Under the pieces are notes generated by a model. The model was not told the DNA's origin and did not search any database. It saw only the letters and a list, made by a program, of their open reading frames with translations. The translations under genes were made by a program, and so were the position numbers. From assembly GCF_003287935.1 (NCBI RefSeq), contig NZ_CP030287.1, forward strand, positions 6,224,613-6,288,612: DNA of 64,000 bases, written 5' to 3'. The first letter of the stretch is position 1. Every line of letters begins with the position of its first letter. The stretch is from Streptomyces sp. ICC1. Lineage in GTDB: Bacteria > Actinomycetota > Actinomycetes > Streptomycetales > Streptomycetaceae. This document shows, piece by piece, positions 33,550 to 45,283 of the stretch.

Positions 33550-35655
33550 TCAGCCGCGGCGGCCCGTACGACCCTCGACCGGACCCAGATGGGCCACCAC
33601 ACCCCGGTAGAAGCGGTCGACGGCCTCGTCCACACTGCGGATGAACCCGGACTCCGTGTTGCCGCGAGTGCTGCCCATGCCCTTGAGCAGGGACAGCCGG
33701 AAACCCACGACCGCGGCGCCGTCGGCAGGCAGCAGGTCGCCCGGCTCCGGGCGCAGCCGCTCGAGCGTGCCGCGCGGCCCGCTGCCCGCTTCTACGAGGC
33801 TCTCCACGTGGAGGTCCGCCGGCGCCTCGGCCAGCAGCCGCACCAGCCGCTTCGCCATGGCCAGCGGGTACGCGCCCTCGGGCGCCGGCACGTCGACGGA
33901 CGTGCGGACCTTGGAGGTCCTCAGATCGGCGTGGACGGCGATGACACTGCTGGTCCCGTCGACGCGCAACTCCGCGGAGAGCTTTCCGCCCTCGCACAGC
34001 GCCTGCGCCGCCGCGACCCGCCGGGCCTGCGGATCACTGCCCCGCCGGGCCCGCTGCACCGGAAGCGCCTTCTGGCCGAGCTCCCCGCCGAGGCGCAGGC
34101 ATACCTGGCGGATGAGCCGCTCCCAGCTCTCCACGACCTCCACGGCCCGCGCGTCCCCGTGGCCGAGGGTCTCGTCCTCGATGCCCTTGCGGACGGGCAC
34201 CCAGGCGGCACCCATGTTCTGGAAGCCGTGGCAGCCCGACTGCTCGTGCTGGAGGTACTCCAGGAGTTCCTGCAGGAGCCAGGCGTGCGCGGCGTTGCCC
34301 ACCCCCTCGTGGCGGATCAGCATCTGCGCCTGGTGCGCCACTTCGGCCCAGGACAGGTGCCAGAGGCTGACCTTGTGCTTGCGCCGGCCGTCGACCTTCA
34401 CCTCGACCATGGCGCGGCCCTCGAGGGCCACGTCGTTGGAGAGGGTGACCACGGCTTCGTAGCCGCGGCGCGCGGCGATGTCCATGTACTGCTGGATCTG
34501 TTCGGCCTTGAGCAGGTTGCCGTTGGTCTTCGTCTCCACGAGCGCCGTCCACAGCTTGCCCGCGCGCTCCACCCGGATCACCCCGTCCGGGCGCCGCGGA
34601 GTGTCCCCGTGGGGGAGCGAGACCTCCGTGAAGGTCTGCATGCGGCCGGCGGGCGCGCCGAACCCGGCGGTGAGGCGGCGGCCGAACTCCGGTACCTGCG
34701 CCATGACCGACAGCAGCACCGAAGTGGCGCGGACCTCGCGCTCCTTGTCGCTCTTGAGCGAGGGGACTGGGAACAGCCGAGCCTGGCTCCAGGACTCGTT
34801 CTCGGCGAGGGACTTCTTGGCCACCTTGGGCAGGGTGACTTTTTTCCTGGTGGTACGGGGGCCACGGGTCTGGGCCGGTACGGCGACCGCCGGGTCCGCC
34901 GGGGAGCCGGGGGAGGAGGCCGAGGATGTCGAGGAGGCAGGGGCGGGCGCGGGCTCGGGGACCGCGCCGGCTCCGGGCGCGTCGGCCGCGGCCGAGGTGT
35001 CCGCCGTGTCGGCGGCCCGTTCCGGCGCCGCGGGTTCCCCCGTGCCCGCCGGCTCCCCTTCGGCGGCCTGCTCCGCCCCCTCGGCCTCCGCCTCCTCGGC
35101 GCCCTCCGACTCCTCCAGCACCGGAATGCCGAAGTCCGTCGCCAGGCCCGCGAGGCCGGTTTCGTAGCCCTGGCCGACCGCGCGGAACTTCCACTCCTCA
35201 CCCCGCCGGTACAGCTCGCCGAAGATGAACGCCGTCTCCACGCCCGCGTCCTCGATGGAGTAGCCGACCAGGGGCTCGCCCGAGCGGTCGGTGATCGTCA
35301 TCCGCAGGTCGTCGAGGTCTCCGAAGCGGGCGCCGCCGTACCGGCTGGCCGCCACCACGATCCTGGCGATCCCCTCGGGGACCGCGGTCAGGTCCACGCT
35401 GATGCGGTCCTCGTCGCCGTTCTCGTTCGGCGTCTTGCCCAGCAGCTGCACGCTTCCGTCGGCTGCCGCCGGGTTGTTGTAGAAGTAGAAGTCGTTCTCG
35501 TCGCGGATCTTGTCGTTCCCGTCCAGCAGCACCACGGAGACGTCGGCGTCCCCGGCCCCCGATGCGCTGGTCCAGCTCAGGCTGACGACGACCGCGCCGG
35601 CGTCCTCGCTGAGGGCGGTCAGGCTGACGTTCGCGCCCTTTGGGATTTCCTGCAT
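33550..35655 (-). CDS. TerD domain fused to a PD-(D/E)XK nuclease-like domain
   Basis: 701 residues. Residues 1-~175 are a TerD domain with the Ca2+-site sequence LLDGNDKIRDENDFYFYNNP. Residues ~180-265 are an acidic Ala/Pro/Glu linker. Residues ~285-480 carry a PD-(D/E)XK-type active site: Asp357 in RRPDGVIRV, then Glu374 and Lys376 in ALVETKTNG and Gln386 one turn into the next helix. The remaining ~200 residues are an uncharacterised globular region. TerD proteins belong to Ter stress systems that respond to tellurite, phage and envelope damage; the fusion links that sensor to a probable DNA-cutting domain. It stands alone with its own terminator. Confidence 0.85.
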   Translation of the reverse strand: MQEIPKGANVSLTALSEDAGAVVVSLSWTSASGAGDADVSVVLLDGNDKIRDENDFYFYNNPAAADGSVQLLGKTPNENGDEDRISVDLTAVPEGIARIVVAASRYGGARFGDLDDLRMTITDRSGEPLVGYSIEDAGVETAFIFGELYRRGEEWKFRAVGQGYETGLAGLATDFGIPVLEESEGAEEAEAEGAEQAAEGEPAGTGEPAAPERAADTADTSAAADAPGAGAVPEPAPAPASSTSSASSPGSPADPAVAVPAQTRGPRTTRKKVTLPKVAKKSLAENESWSQARLFPVPSLKSDKEREVRATSVLLSVMAQVPEFGRRLTAGFGAPAGRMQTFTEVSLPHGDTPRRPDGVIRVERAGKLWTALVETKTNGNLLKAEQIQQYMDIAARRGYEAVVTLSNDVALEGRAMVEVKVDGRRKHKVSLWHLSWAEVAHQAQMLIRHEGVGNAAHAWLLQELLEYLQHEQSGCHGFQNMGAAWVPVRKGIEDETLGHGDARAVEVVESWERLIRQVCLRLGGELGQKALPVQRARRGSDPQARRVAAAQALCEGGKLSAELRVDGTSSVIAVHADLRTSKVRTSVDVPAPEGAYPLAMAKRLVRLLAEAPADLHVESLVEAGSGPRGTLERLRPEPGDLLPADGAAVVGFRLSLLKGMGSTRGNTESGFIRSVDEAVDRFYRGVVAHLGPVEGRTGRRG

Positions 35656-35806
35656 GTCATCCCCCCAGTCGCCCGGCGTCGTCCGTGGCGGACCGAGGCG
35701 GCCGGGCTGTCGTTCCGTGTGGCTTTCGCACCGGCTGAGCGGTGCGTCCCGGCGAACCGTAACCGCGGGAGGGGGGAAAGATCACGGGAAGCCCGAAAAA
35801 AGCACG

Positions 35807-35864
35807 CGAAGCTCCTGGCGGACACGGGTGATCTTGGTCGAGAACCCGTCTACCAGGAGCTTCG
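35807..35864. repeat. Long imperfect palindrome with 12-bp perfect arms
   Basis: CGAAGCTCCTGG pairs with CCAGGAGCTTCG; inside, GAC(AC)GGGT pairs with ACCCGTC. The loop is ~14 nt. It has no U-run and no adjacent intact gene, so it could be an IS/MITE end relic rather than a terminator. Confidence 0.5.
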
Positions 35865-35922
35865 TCGTTCCGTACAGCCCACACCGACCAACACCACAGC
35901 CCCACCGTCAGGTTGAAAAGGG

Positions 35923-36070
35923 CTCAAGGTCTCCGTCACCTCGCTGCGTTCCACCGACGTGCAATGGTCCGACGAGGACCGGGCCGACCTCCTGGAAGGC
36001 ATCGAGGACGGCGCCGACCGCCTCGACCACCTGATCGGCAACCTCCTCGACATGTCCCGCCTCCAGACGG
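35923..36070 (+). pseudogene. Relic of the sensor kinase gene kdpD
   Basis: About 49 codons read as the dimerisation/phosphoacceptor C-terminal part of KdpD: VTSLRSTDVQWSDEDRADLL and then DRLDHLIGNLLDMSRLQT. A stop lies just upstream and homology ends abruptly after LQT. The KdpD sensor controls the Kdp K+ pump; nothing else of the locus remains here. Confidence 0.75.
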
Positions 36071-36605
36071 TGTGTTCGGGCTGTCTGACCGCGCTGGATT
36101 CCCCTTGGTGCGGTCGGGGCGCCTCATCGTCCTGCAGAGGCCATGCTCTCTGCCCCCATCCTTGTCGGCCGGCTTCCTGCCCGCCGACCGGTGGCGGGCA
36201 GAGTGGCTCCGAATTGGTCCGAGCCTGTCTTCAGGTGCCGCAGGGGTGCTCCGGGTGGCGGGCCTCGCGGGTTTCCGGCCGCCCGCTGGACGAGGACCCG
36301 GGCCGTGAGTGTGCAGGACCGTGACTGCGCCTCCGGGGTTCCCGGTCCAGGACGGAGTATGGGATGCCAGACGTACTGTCCGGAGCACAGCAGGCGCAGT
36401 GCTTGAGTCCGGCGTTTCAGAGCCGCGGCGGCACCTGTGCAGAGCCGTGCTCTACGGCGGGGCCCCGAAGCCTTCTCGGCTACCTCACCGAGGTGCCCCG
36501 CTGGCCCCAACCTGGAACCCTCCAAGCGGTAGCCGGACCTGGTCATGCGACTCGTGGCTGTAGCTCCGCATACCAGTCACGATGTACACCTCGGATACGG
36601 GCGCA

Positions 36606-37655
36606 TCACACGGCGGCGGAGTGCAGAGTCGCCTTTCCCACTACCTCGATCCCTGTGCGCTCGCCTGGGCGTGCGGCGGCTGGGGTGGGGACTCGGACGT
36701 CGATGGGCTGGTCAATGCCGTCCACCGCAACCGTGACCATGGCGTCGTGGCCGTAGAAGCGGACGTCAGTCACCGTGCCACGGGCTTCGGCCCCATCCGG
36801 GTCGGTCAGCCGGAGCTGCTCGGGCCGGAGCAGCACCACGCCGTCGCGGACCCCGCGGGGCCGATCCGTCAGCGGGATACGGCCGAGCGCGGTGGCCGCC
36901 ACGTCTTGGTCCGCGGTGCCGGTGACGAGGACCGCGTCACCGACGAAGGCGGCCACCCAAGGGTCCGCGGGACGGCTGTACACCTCGTGCGGTGTGGCGC
37001 ACTGGGCGACCCGGCCGTCCCGGACGACTGCGACGAGGTCGGCCGTGGAGAGGGCTTCCTGCTGGTCGTGGGTGACGAGCAGGGCGGTGGCTCCGGTGGC
37101 GCGCAGGGCTGCGCGCACGTCGGCCCGTACGCCGGTGCGCAGGGCGGCATCGAGGGCGTTGAACGGCTCGTCGAGGAGGACCAGGGCGGGCTGCGGTGCC
37201 AGGGCCCGGGCCAGGGCGATGCGCTGCTGCTGGCCGCCGGACAGCTCGTGCGGCATGCGGTCGCCGTAGCCGGCCAGTCCGACGAGTTCGAGCATCTCTT
37301 CCGTGCGCCGGTGCCGGGTGGACCGGTCGAGGCCGGTCAGGCCGAAGGCGACGTTGCGGGCCACGCTCAAGTGCGGGAAGAGCGCGCCCTCCTGGGGCAC
37401 GATGCCGATGCGGCGGCGTTCGGGCGGAAGGTGGACCCCGGGGCCGCTGAGCGCGCGTCCGTCGAGGGTGACGGTGCCCGCGTCGGCGCGCAGGAAGCCC
37501 GCGATGATGCGCAGCAGCGTGGTCTTGCCGCAGCCCGAGGGACCGAGGACGGCGGTCAGCGCGCCGCCGGGGACCGTGAGGTCGAGGCCGTCGAGGACCG
37601 GCGCCGCACCGGGGCCGTACGCCTTGGCCAGTCCGGCGATCTGCAGGTCGGTCAT
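36606..37655 (-). CDS. Fe3+ ABC transporter ATPase (FbpC-like)
   Basis: 349 residues. Nucleotide-binding domain 1-~235: Walker A GPSGCGKTT, signature LSGGQQQR, Walker B LVLLDEPFNALDA, and the His switch in LLVTHDQQEA. The C-terminal ~110 residues are the regulatory TOBE-like domain of the ferric/spermidine/CUT1 group (RPRGVRDGVVLLRPEQLRL). It energises uptake of Fe3+ delivered by the binding protein two genes upstream. The ATG overlaps the permease stop (ATGA). Ferric specificity is inferred from the binding protein and the iron box. Confidence 0.92.
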   Translation of the reverse strand: MTDLQIAGLAKAYGPGAAPVLDGLDLTVPGGALTAVLGPSGCGKTTLLRIIAGFLRADAGTVTLDGRALSGPGVHLPPERRRIGIVPQEGALFPHLSVARNVAFGLTGLDRSTRHRRTEEMLELVGLAGYGDRMPHELSGGQQQRIALARALAPQPALVLLDEPFNALDAALRTGVRADVRAALRATGATALLVTHDQQEALSTADLVAVVRDGRVAQCATPHEVYSRPADPWVAAFVGDAVLVTGTADQDVAATALGRIPLTDRPRGVRDGVVLLRPEQLRLTDPDGAEARGTVTDVRFYGHDAMVTVAVDGIDQPIDVRVPTPAAARPGERTGIEVVGKATLHSAAV

Positions 37656-39247
37656 GTGCGGTGCCTTCCGAGGAGATAAGACGGGATGGCGGCCAGCAGG
37701 ATCAGCGCGGCGGCGTAGGGCGCGGCGGCGGCGAAGGATCCGGTGCCGGTCTCCGTCCACAGGCGGGTGGCCAGGGTGTCCATTCCCGTGGGGCGCAGCA
37801 GGAGGGTGGCGGGGAGTTCCTTCATGCACACGACGAAGGTGAGCGCGGCTCCGGCGGCGACCCCGGGGGCGGCCAGCGGCACGGTCACCTCGCGCAGCAC
37901 GCGCAGCGGGGAGCGGCCCAGCGAGCGGGCCACGTCCTCCAGGACGGGCGGGGACTGGAGCACGGCCGCGCGGGTCCCCGCGACGGCGACGGGCAGGAAG
38001 AGCACGGCGTACGCGCAGACCAGCAGCGGGAGTTCCTGGTAGATCGGTTCGGCGTAGCGGACCGCGAAGAAGACCAGGGACAGGGCGACGGTGATGCCGG
38101 GGAGCGCGTGGCCGGCGTAGGCCGACTGCTCCAGCAGCCGGGCGGTCCGGCCGCGGTAGCGCGCGGCGATCACTCCGACCGGCAGGGCGAGCAGGGTGGT
38201 GAGCGCGGCTCCCGCGGCGGCGACGCCGAGGGTGGTGGCGGCGGTGTCGAGGAGCGTGGCCGGGTCCCAGGTCGCGGAGTTGCCGACGGCCAGCCAGTAC
38301 CCGAGGGTCGCCAGCGGGGTGAGGACGGCGACGCCGGTGACGGCCGCGCACCAGGCCAGCGCGGGGGCCCGCCAGCGGCCGAGGACCGCGGGAACGGCGG
38401 GGCGGGCGGTGCCGCCGCCCGTTCGCGCGTGGCCGGCCCGGCCCCGGGTCCGTGCTTCGGCGGCGACCAGGGCGATGGTCATCACGACGAGGACGATGCT
38501 GAGGGCGGCGGCGGGAGTGCGGTCGAAGCTGGCCCGGTAGGAGGTGTAGATGCCGCGGGTGAAGGTGTCGTACCGCATCAGCGATACGGCGCCGAAGTCG
38601 GAGAACACGTACAGCGCGACGAGTACCGCTCCGCCGGCGGCCGCGGGCCGCAGCTGCGGCAGCGTGACCCGCAGGAAGGTCTTCAGCGGCCCGTGGCCCA
38701 GCGAGCGGGCGACCTCCTCCGGCGCCGGGTCGGTGCCGCGCAGTGCGGCGGTGACGGGCAGGTAGACGTACGGGAAGCTCACCAGCGTCAGCGCGAGGGC
38801 CGACCCGGTGAAGCCGGCCAGCTCCGGGAAGGCGGACAGCCAGGCGAAGGCGGCGACGTAGCTGGGCACGGCCAGCGGCAGGGTCACCAGCACCGACCAG
38901 GCCCGGCCGCCGGGCAGGTCGGTCCGTACGGTGAGCCAGGCCAGGGAGACGCCCAGGACCAGGCAGGCCGAGACGACCACGACGGCCAGTCCGAGGCTGC
39001 GGCCTAGCAGTTGGGCGGTGCGCTCGTCGGAGACGACGTCCCAGGCGAAGGCCGGGCCGCGCTCCAGGGAGCGGACGGCGAGGTAGCCGAGGGGCAGCAG
39101 GGCGAACACAGCGGCGACGGCCGCGGGGACGAGCAGGATGGAGGGTGGCCGGCGGCCGGCACGCCACCGCCCGGTCGGCGCGGTGGCGCCGTCCGGGCGG
39201 TGGGCAGTGGCGGGATCCGTCGGCGTGACGGGATCCGTGGAGGGCAT
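37652..39247 (-). CDS. Fe3+ ABC transporter permease (FbpB-like, duplicated)
   Basis: 531 residues with about twelve membrane helices in two homologous halves, as in FbpB/SfuB. Each half has the EAA loop contacting the ATPase: EEVARSLGHGPLKTFLRVTL in the first and EDVARSLGRSPLRVLREVTV in the second. The N-terminal ~35 residues are a Thr/Pro-rich cytoplasmic tail. It starts five nt after the binding-protein stop and overlaps the ATPase gene, so all three form one iron-controlled operon. Confidence 0.92.
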   Translation of the reverse strand: MPSTDPVTPTDPATAHRPDGATAPTGRWRAGRRPPSILLVPAAVAAVFALLPLGYLAVRSLERGPAFAWDVVSDERTAQLLGRSLGLAVVVVSACLVLGVSLAWLTVRTDLPGGRAWSVLVTLPLAVPSYVAAFAWLSAFPELAGFTGSALALTLVSFPYVYLPVTAALRGTDPAPEEVARSLGHGPLKTFLRVTLPQLRPAAAGGAVLVALYVFSDFGAVSLMRYDTFTRGIYTSYRASFDRTPAAALSIVLVVMTIALVAAEARTRGRAGHARTGGGTARPAVPAVLGRWRAPALAWCAAVTGVAVLTPLATLGYWLAVGNSATWDPATLLDTAATTLGVAAAGAALTTLLALPVGVIAARYRGRTARLLEQSAYAGHALPGITVALSLVFFAVRYAEPIYQELPLLVCAYAVLFLPVAVAGTRAAVLQSPPVLEDVARSLGRSPLRVLREVTVPLAAPGVAAGAALTFVVCMKELPATLLLRPTGMDTLATRLWTETGTGSFAAAAPYAAALILLAAIPSYLLGRHRT

Positions 39248-39252
39248 GGGGG

Positions 39253-40272
39253 TCAGACCATCCCGGCTTCCTGGAGCATCTTCAGGGTCTCCTGAAGCGA
39301 TTCCAGCTTCCCGAGGTCGATCTTCGGTGCGTCCAGGGAGGCCAGCGGCGGAAGGCCCTTGACCGTGCTGGTCACGCCCGAGGCGAGCGGGTACTCCTTG
39401 GTGTCCTCGGCGAAGTACTTCTGCGCCTTCTCCGAGAGCAGGAAGTCGACGGCCTTCTGGGCGACCGGGGCCTGGTCGCTTCCCTTGACGATGGCGACAC
39501 CGGCGGTGTTGACGAGACCGCCCGCGTCACCACCGGCGAGGAAGTGGATCTTCGCCTTGACCTTGGCCTCGCCCTTCTCGGCGACCTGCTCGTACCAGTA
39601 GTAGTGGTTGACCAGTCCGAGCGAGACCTCGCCCTTGCCGACCGCTTCCAGCACCTTGAGGTTGTTGTCGTACACCTTCGGCTCGTTGGCCTTGAGGCCC
39701 TTCAGCCAGGTGCGGGTGGCGTCGTCGCCCTCCAGGACGCGCATGCCGGTGACGAAGGCCTGGAAGGAGGCGTTCGTCGGGACGTAGCCGACCTTCCCCT
39801 TCCACTCCGGCTTGACCAGATCGTGGACGGTGTCCGGCACCTTGGAGACCTGTCCGGGGTGGTACGCGAGGACGCGGACCCGCCCTGAAGTGCCCACCCA
39901 GTCGCCCGCGCCACCGCGGAAGCCGGGGTCCACCTTGTCGAGGGAGGCCTGCGGAAGCTTCTCCAGCAGGCCCTTGGTGGACAGGGCCCCGAGGGCGCCG
40001 GCGTCCTGGGAGAAGAACAGCCCGGCCTTGGTCTTGCCGCCCTCTTCCTGGATCTGGGCGGCGAGTTCGGCGCTCTCGCCGTAGCGGACGGCGACCGTGG
40101 TGCCGACGGCCTTCTCCAGCTCGTCGAGGAGCGGCTTGACCAGCTTCTCGTTGCGGCCCGAGTAGATGACGAGGCCCGCGTCGTCCTCGTCTACGCCGCA
40201 GGCTGCGACGGCGGGGAGAAGGAGTGCCGCCGCGAAGAGCGCGGTCAGGCGTCGGACCAAGGGGCGTCGCAT
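39253..40272 (-). CDS. Fe3+-binding lipoprotein (FbpA/FutA-like)
   Basis: 339 residues. The lipobox PAVAAC gives Cys25; AGGAAGG precedes the ATG. The mature protein is the ferric-binding type II fold: LVIYSGRNEKLVKPLLDELE opening, and the paired iron-ligand tyrosines in LVNHYYWYEQV with an upstream VRYGESAELAAQ. It binds free or weakly chelated Fe3+ outside the membrane. Its promoter contains an almost complete iron box, and it is divergent from the adenylation/acyltransferase fusion gene. Confidence 0.92.
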   Translation of the reverse strand: MRRPLVRRLTALFAAALLLPAVAACGVDEDDAGLVIYSGRNEKLVKPLLDELEKAVGTTVAVRYGESAELAAQIQEEGGKTKAGLFFSQDAGALGALSTKGLLEKLPQASLDKVDPGFRGGAGDWVGTSGRVRVLAYHPGQVSKVPDTVHDLVKPEWKGKVGYVPTNASFQAFVTGMRVLEGDDATRTWLKGLKANEPKVYDNNLKVLEAVGKGEVSLGLVNHYYWYEQVAEKGEAKVKAKIHFLAGGDAGGLVNTAGVAIVKGSDQAPVAQKAVDFLLSEKAQKYFAEDTKEYPLASGVTSTVKGLPPLASLDAPKIDLGKLESLQETLKMLQEAGMV

Positions 40273-40321
40273 GGGAAGCCTTCCTAGAAGGGCAGCGGAG
40301 AACCGGGTAACGCCCCATAAG

Positions 40322-40340
40322 TAAGGTAAAGCTAACCTAA
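40322..40340. promoter_or_regulatory. Iron box in front of the Fe3+ ABC operon
   Basis: TAAGGTAAAGCTAACCTAA matches the DmdR/DtxR palindrome at most positions and lies 50 nt before the binding-protein start. Confidence 0.85.
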
Positions 40341-40459
40341 AGGTCAAGGTGACGCACGCAACAATTCGACCGCGCCCACACATCGGCGAAGCCGACCTTA
40401 CCGCTTATTTTCCTATGGACCTTCCATGAGTCCTCTGTGACTTTCCTGTGACTATCGGG

Positions 40460-40478
40460 CGAGGTAAGGCTTTCCTAA
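40460..40478. promoter_or_regulatory. Iron box in front of the adenylation/acyltransferase gene
   Basis: CGAGGTAAGGCTTTCCTAA matches 14 of 19 positions of the DmdR/DtxR consensus and ends 9 nt before the GTG start, so a bound repressor would block initiation directly. The message is then probably leaderless or nearly so. Confidence 0.75.
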
Positions 40479-40487
40479 GATGCGCCC

Positions 40488-43103
<2,616 letters not shown>

Positions 43104-44563
43104 CCCGCGGAGCGACTGGTCGGTTGGGCCGCTCGCCGCCGCCGTCGTAGTGCACAAGGGGCGGCTCCCGCCGGGATCACGGTCCCAGCCAGCCAGCGGC
43201 AATCCGCCGCCAGGTACCCTCTGCTGGGGGGAATCTGGGGGGAATGAGGCCTCGTTGGGGGGCAGCTGGGGAGAATCGGCTGCATAAACGGGCAGCAGGG
43301 CGAAAGACTCGGCAAGGACGATCACTGCAGGTCAGACCGCCCGCATAGGCAATTTCTCCAGGTCAGCGGTGTGAGGGTGACGACTTCAAGAAGATCTCCT
43401 CGTGGGCGGCCATCCTCTTTGCACCCACCCTGGTCGGCACGATCTACGGCATGAACTTCGAGACCATGCCCGAACTCGGCTGGGTCCTCGGCTACCCCCT
43501 TCGCCGTCGCACTGATGGCCATCGTGTGCCTCAGCCTGTACGTGATCTTCAAGCGGCGTGACTGGCTCTGAACCCATGGGGAGACACGCTGCGCGCCCGC
43601 TCCTCCCGAAACGCAAGCGTCGCCTCGTGCCATCGAAGCCGCCGAGGAAGCCCTGGAAGTGGTGCTCGCGGACACAGCCGCAGTGGAATCAGATCGCCGA
43701 CAGGCGGGCTCCACTTCCGCCAACATCGCGATGATGCTCGCGTGAGGGCGGTGAAGGCTGATCTGGAGGCTGCCCGGATCGGTGGGAGCAAGTCACCGGA
43801 CGGCATCCTCTCTGATCTGCTACTCGGGCCCGCGGCGGGGTGGTACGGCTCATCCTGGCTCCCGATGGCGCGAATCAGGTGGGGCTAGTTTGCGCTTTCA
43901 CAGGCCGACCCGTCGCGGGCCGAGGGAGGGCGCGCGGCCGTACTACGAGCATTCCCCCTTACGCCGCCCGAGATTCAATCGCACACGGGCTCCTCGGCAC
44001 CCCGGGCATGTTCACCGACTACACATTTTCCAGTCCGGAAGATGTGCGGCCTGAAGCCGGGCGGAATCATGCCACCCATGCATTCCACTCCCGCAGGGAT
44101 CGGACCGCATCGGTCCGCGGTGGCTCACTTACGCCTACCGTCCATACCTGTCACCGCTCAGACCGATCTCGCCAGTTCGCCGGTCCGATCTTGGTCGCTC
44201 CGCTTGCCGACACACCCCCAAAGGCATCGAGGCTGGGCTTTCCTAAGTCAGCACCGACCCAGCACGGTTGAGGTTCCCAGGAGTGATGACGGGTGATGAG
44301 AGGTCAGCACCAGGTCAGCACGGGGATGCGGGAGGGCCCCGCCGAGAGGCGAGGCTCAGACGCTTGACCTGCATGTTTGTGCTCGAAGGAGCATTCATGC
44401 TAAGGAATGCGCCAAAAAGGTGTGCAGGAACTTCACTCGCCGGCCCCGCCGCGCATACCGTCTCCCCCTGCTGGATGAACCCTGGGCCCCGCTGCCTGAA
44501 CCCCGCTGCCTGAACCCCTCTACGCTAACGCTTCCCCGGCGTCCCACGGGCCGCCCCCGGCGC
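43104..44563. other. 1.4-kb degraded region, no intact gene
   Basis: It holds a corA relic (listed separately). Just after it, 43634-43744 reads RAIEAAEEALEVVLADTAAV as a helical fragment without a start. From 43750 to 44563 no frame is protein-like. Short direct repeats occur: GGTCAGCAC twice at 44302-44322 and CCGCTGCCTGAACCCC-type copies near 44490-44518. No tRNA was recognised. Confidence 0.6.
43379..43571 (+). pseudogene. Relic of a CorA Mg2+ channel gene with a frameshift
   Basis: The last ~63 codons of CorA remain: [20 protein letters not shown], then the diagnostic GMN in [20 protein letters not shown], a one-base insertion in a C run (43494-43499), and then [20 protein letters not shown] ending in a stop. 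The ~250 upstream residues are missing. Together with the kdpD relic, it brackets the iron cassette. Confidence 0.85.
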
Positions 44564-45190
44564 TCAGGGCGCGTAGGTCTCCCCGCCGGGGGTGAGGGTG
44601 GCGCTGCCCGCGGTGCTGTCGGCGAGCCAGGCCCCGAAGGCGGGCAGATCGGCCTCGGGCAGGGCGATCTCGATCTCCACGGCGGCCCCGTAGCGCACGT
44701 CCAGCACGGTGCGGCCGGTGGAGCGCAGGTCGTTCTGGGTCTTGCCGGCCCGCTGGTGGTCGACGGTGACGGTGGCCAGCCGGTAGCGGTGGCGGGTGAC
44801 GGTGCCGAGCTCGTCGAGGGCTTCCCCGACGACTCCCCCGTAGGCGCGGATGAGCCCGCCGGCCCCGAGCTTCACCCCGCCGTAGTAGCGGGTGACGACG
44901 GCGACGGCGTAGCGGATGTCCCGGCGGGTCAGCATCTGCAGCATCGGCACGCCGGCGGTGCCGCCCGGCTCGCCGTCGTCGCTGGCCTTCTGGACGGAGG
45001 CGTCGGCGCCGATGACGTAGGCGAAGCAGTTGTGCGAGGCGGCGGGGTGCTCCTTGCGGACGCGGGCGACGAACTGCTGCGCCTCCCGCTCGGTCGCCGC
45101 GGGCGCGAGCGAGCACAGGAACCTCGAGCGGTTGATCTCCGACTCGTGCACGCCCTCGCGGGCCACCGTCACGTACTGGTCTGCCTTCAC
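44564..45190 (-). CDS. YigZ/IMPACT family protein
   Basis: 208 residues from a GTG. The N-terminal UPF0029/IMPACT domain shows INRSRFLCSLAPAATEREAQ, HNCFAYVIG, the SDDGEPGGTAG loop and VTRYYGGVKLGAGGLIRAYG; the C-terminal ~70 residues are the ferredoxin-like DUF1949 domain. The family is ribosome/translation associated in eukaryotes and is of unknown role in bacteria. It is divergent from the CoA-binding protein gene. Confidence 0.93.
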   Translation of the reverse strand: MKADQYVTVAREGVHESEINRSRFLCSLAPAATEREAQQFVARVRKEHPAASHNCFAYVIGADASVQKASDDGEPGGTAGVPMLQMLTRRDIRYAVAVVTRYYGGVKLGAGGLIRAYGGVVGEALDELGTVTRHRYRLATVTVDHQRAGKTQNDLRSTGRTVLDVRYGAAVEIEIALPEADLPAFGAWLADSTAGSATLTPGGETYAP

Positions 45191-45283
45191 CCGTCCACCC
45201 TACGGGGAATCGGACATGCGTCCTTTCTGTTGATTGACCTGGCAGTGGTCAGCAGGCAGGCGAAACAGCAGGAGGCGGCACAC

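Larger units (their letters stand above)
35656..36605. other. Degraded intergenic region with relics, no intact gene
   Basis: Besides a long hairpin and a kdpD relic (listed separately), 36075-36605 has no frame with protein-like composition on either strand and a lower GC content than its surroundings. It looks like accumulated decay at the edge of the inserted iron cassette. Confidence 0.6.

Noticed and set aside
36606..39167. Single 853-codon frame across the Fe3+ ATPase and permease region
   Set aside because: The ATPase starts at the ATG overlapping the permease stop; the upstream part of the frame is the permease gene read out of frame.
43741..43890. Small plus-strand frame after the corA relic
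   Set aside because: A GTG frame of ~48 codons exists without SD, family likeness or conserved pattern; treated as degraded DNA.
44280..44520. Possible attachment site or tRNA near short direct repeats
   Set aside because: No cloverleaf or T-loop sequence was found and no integrase is nearby.
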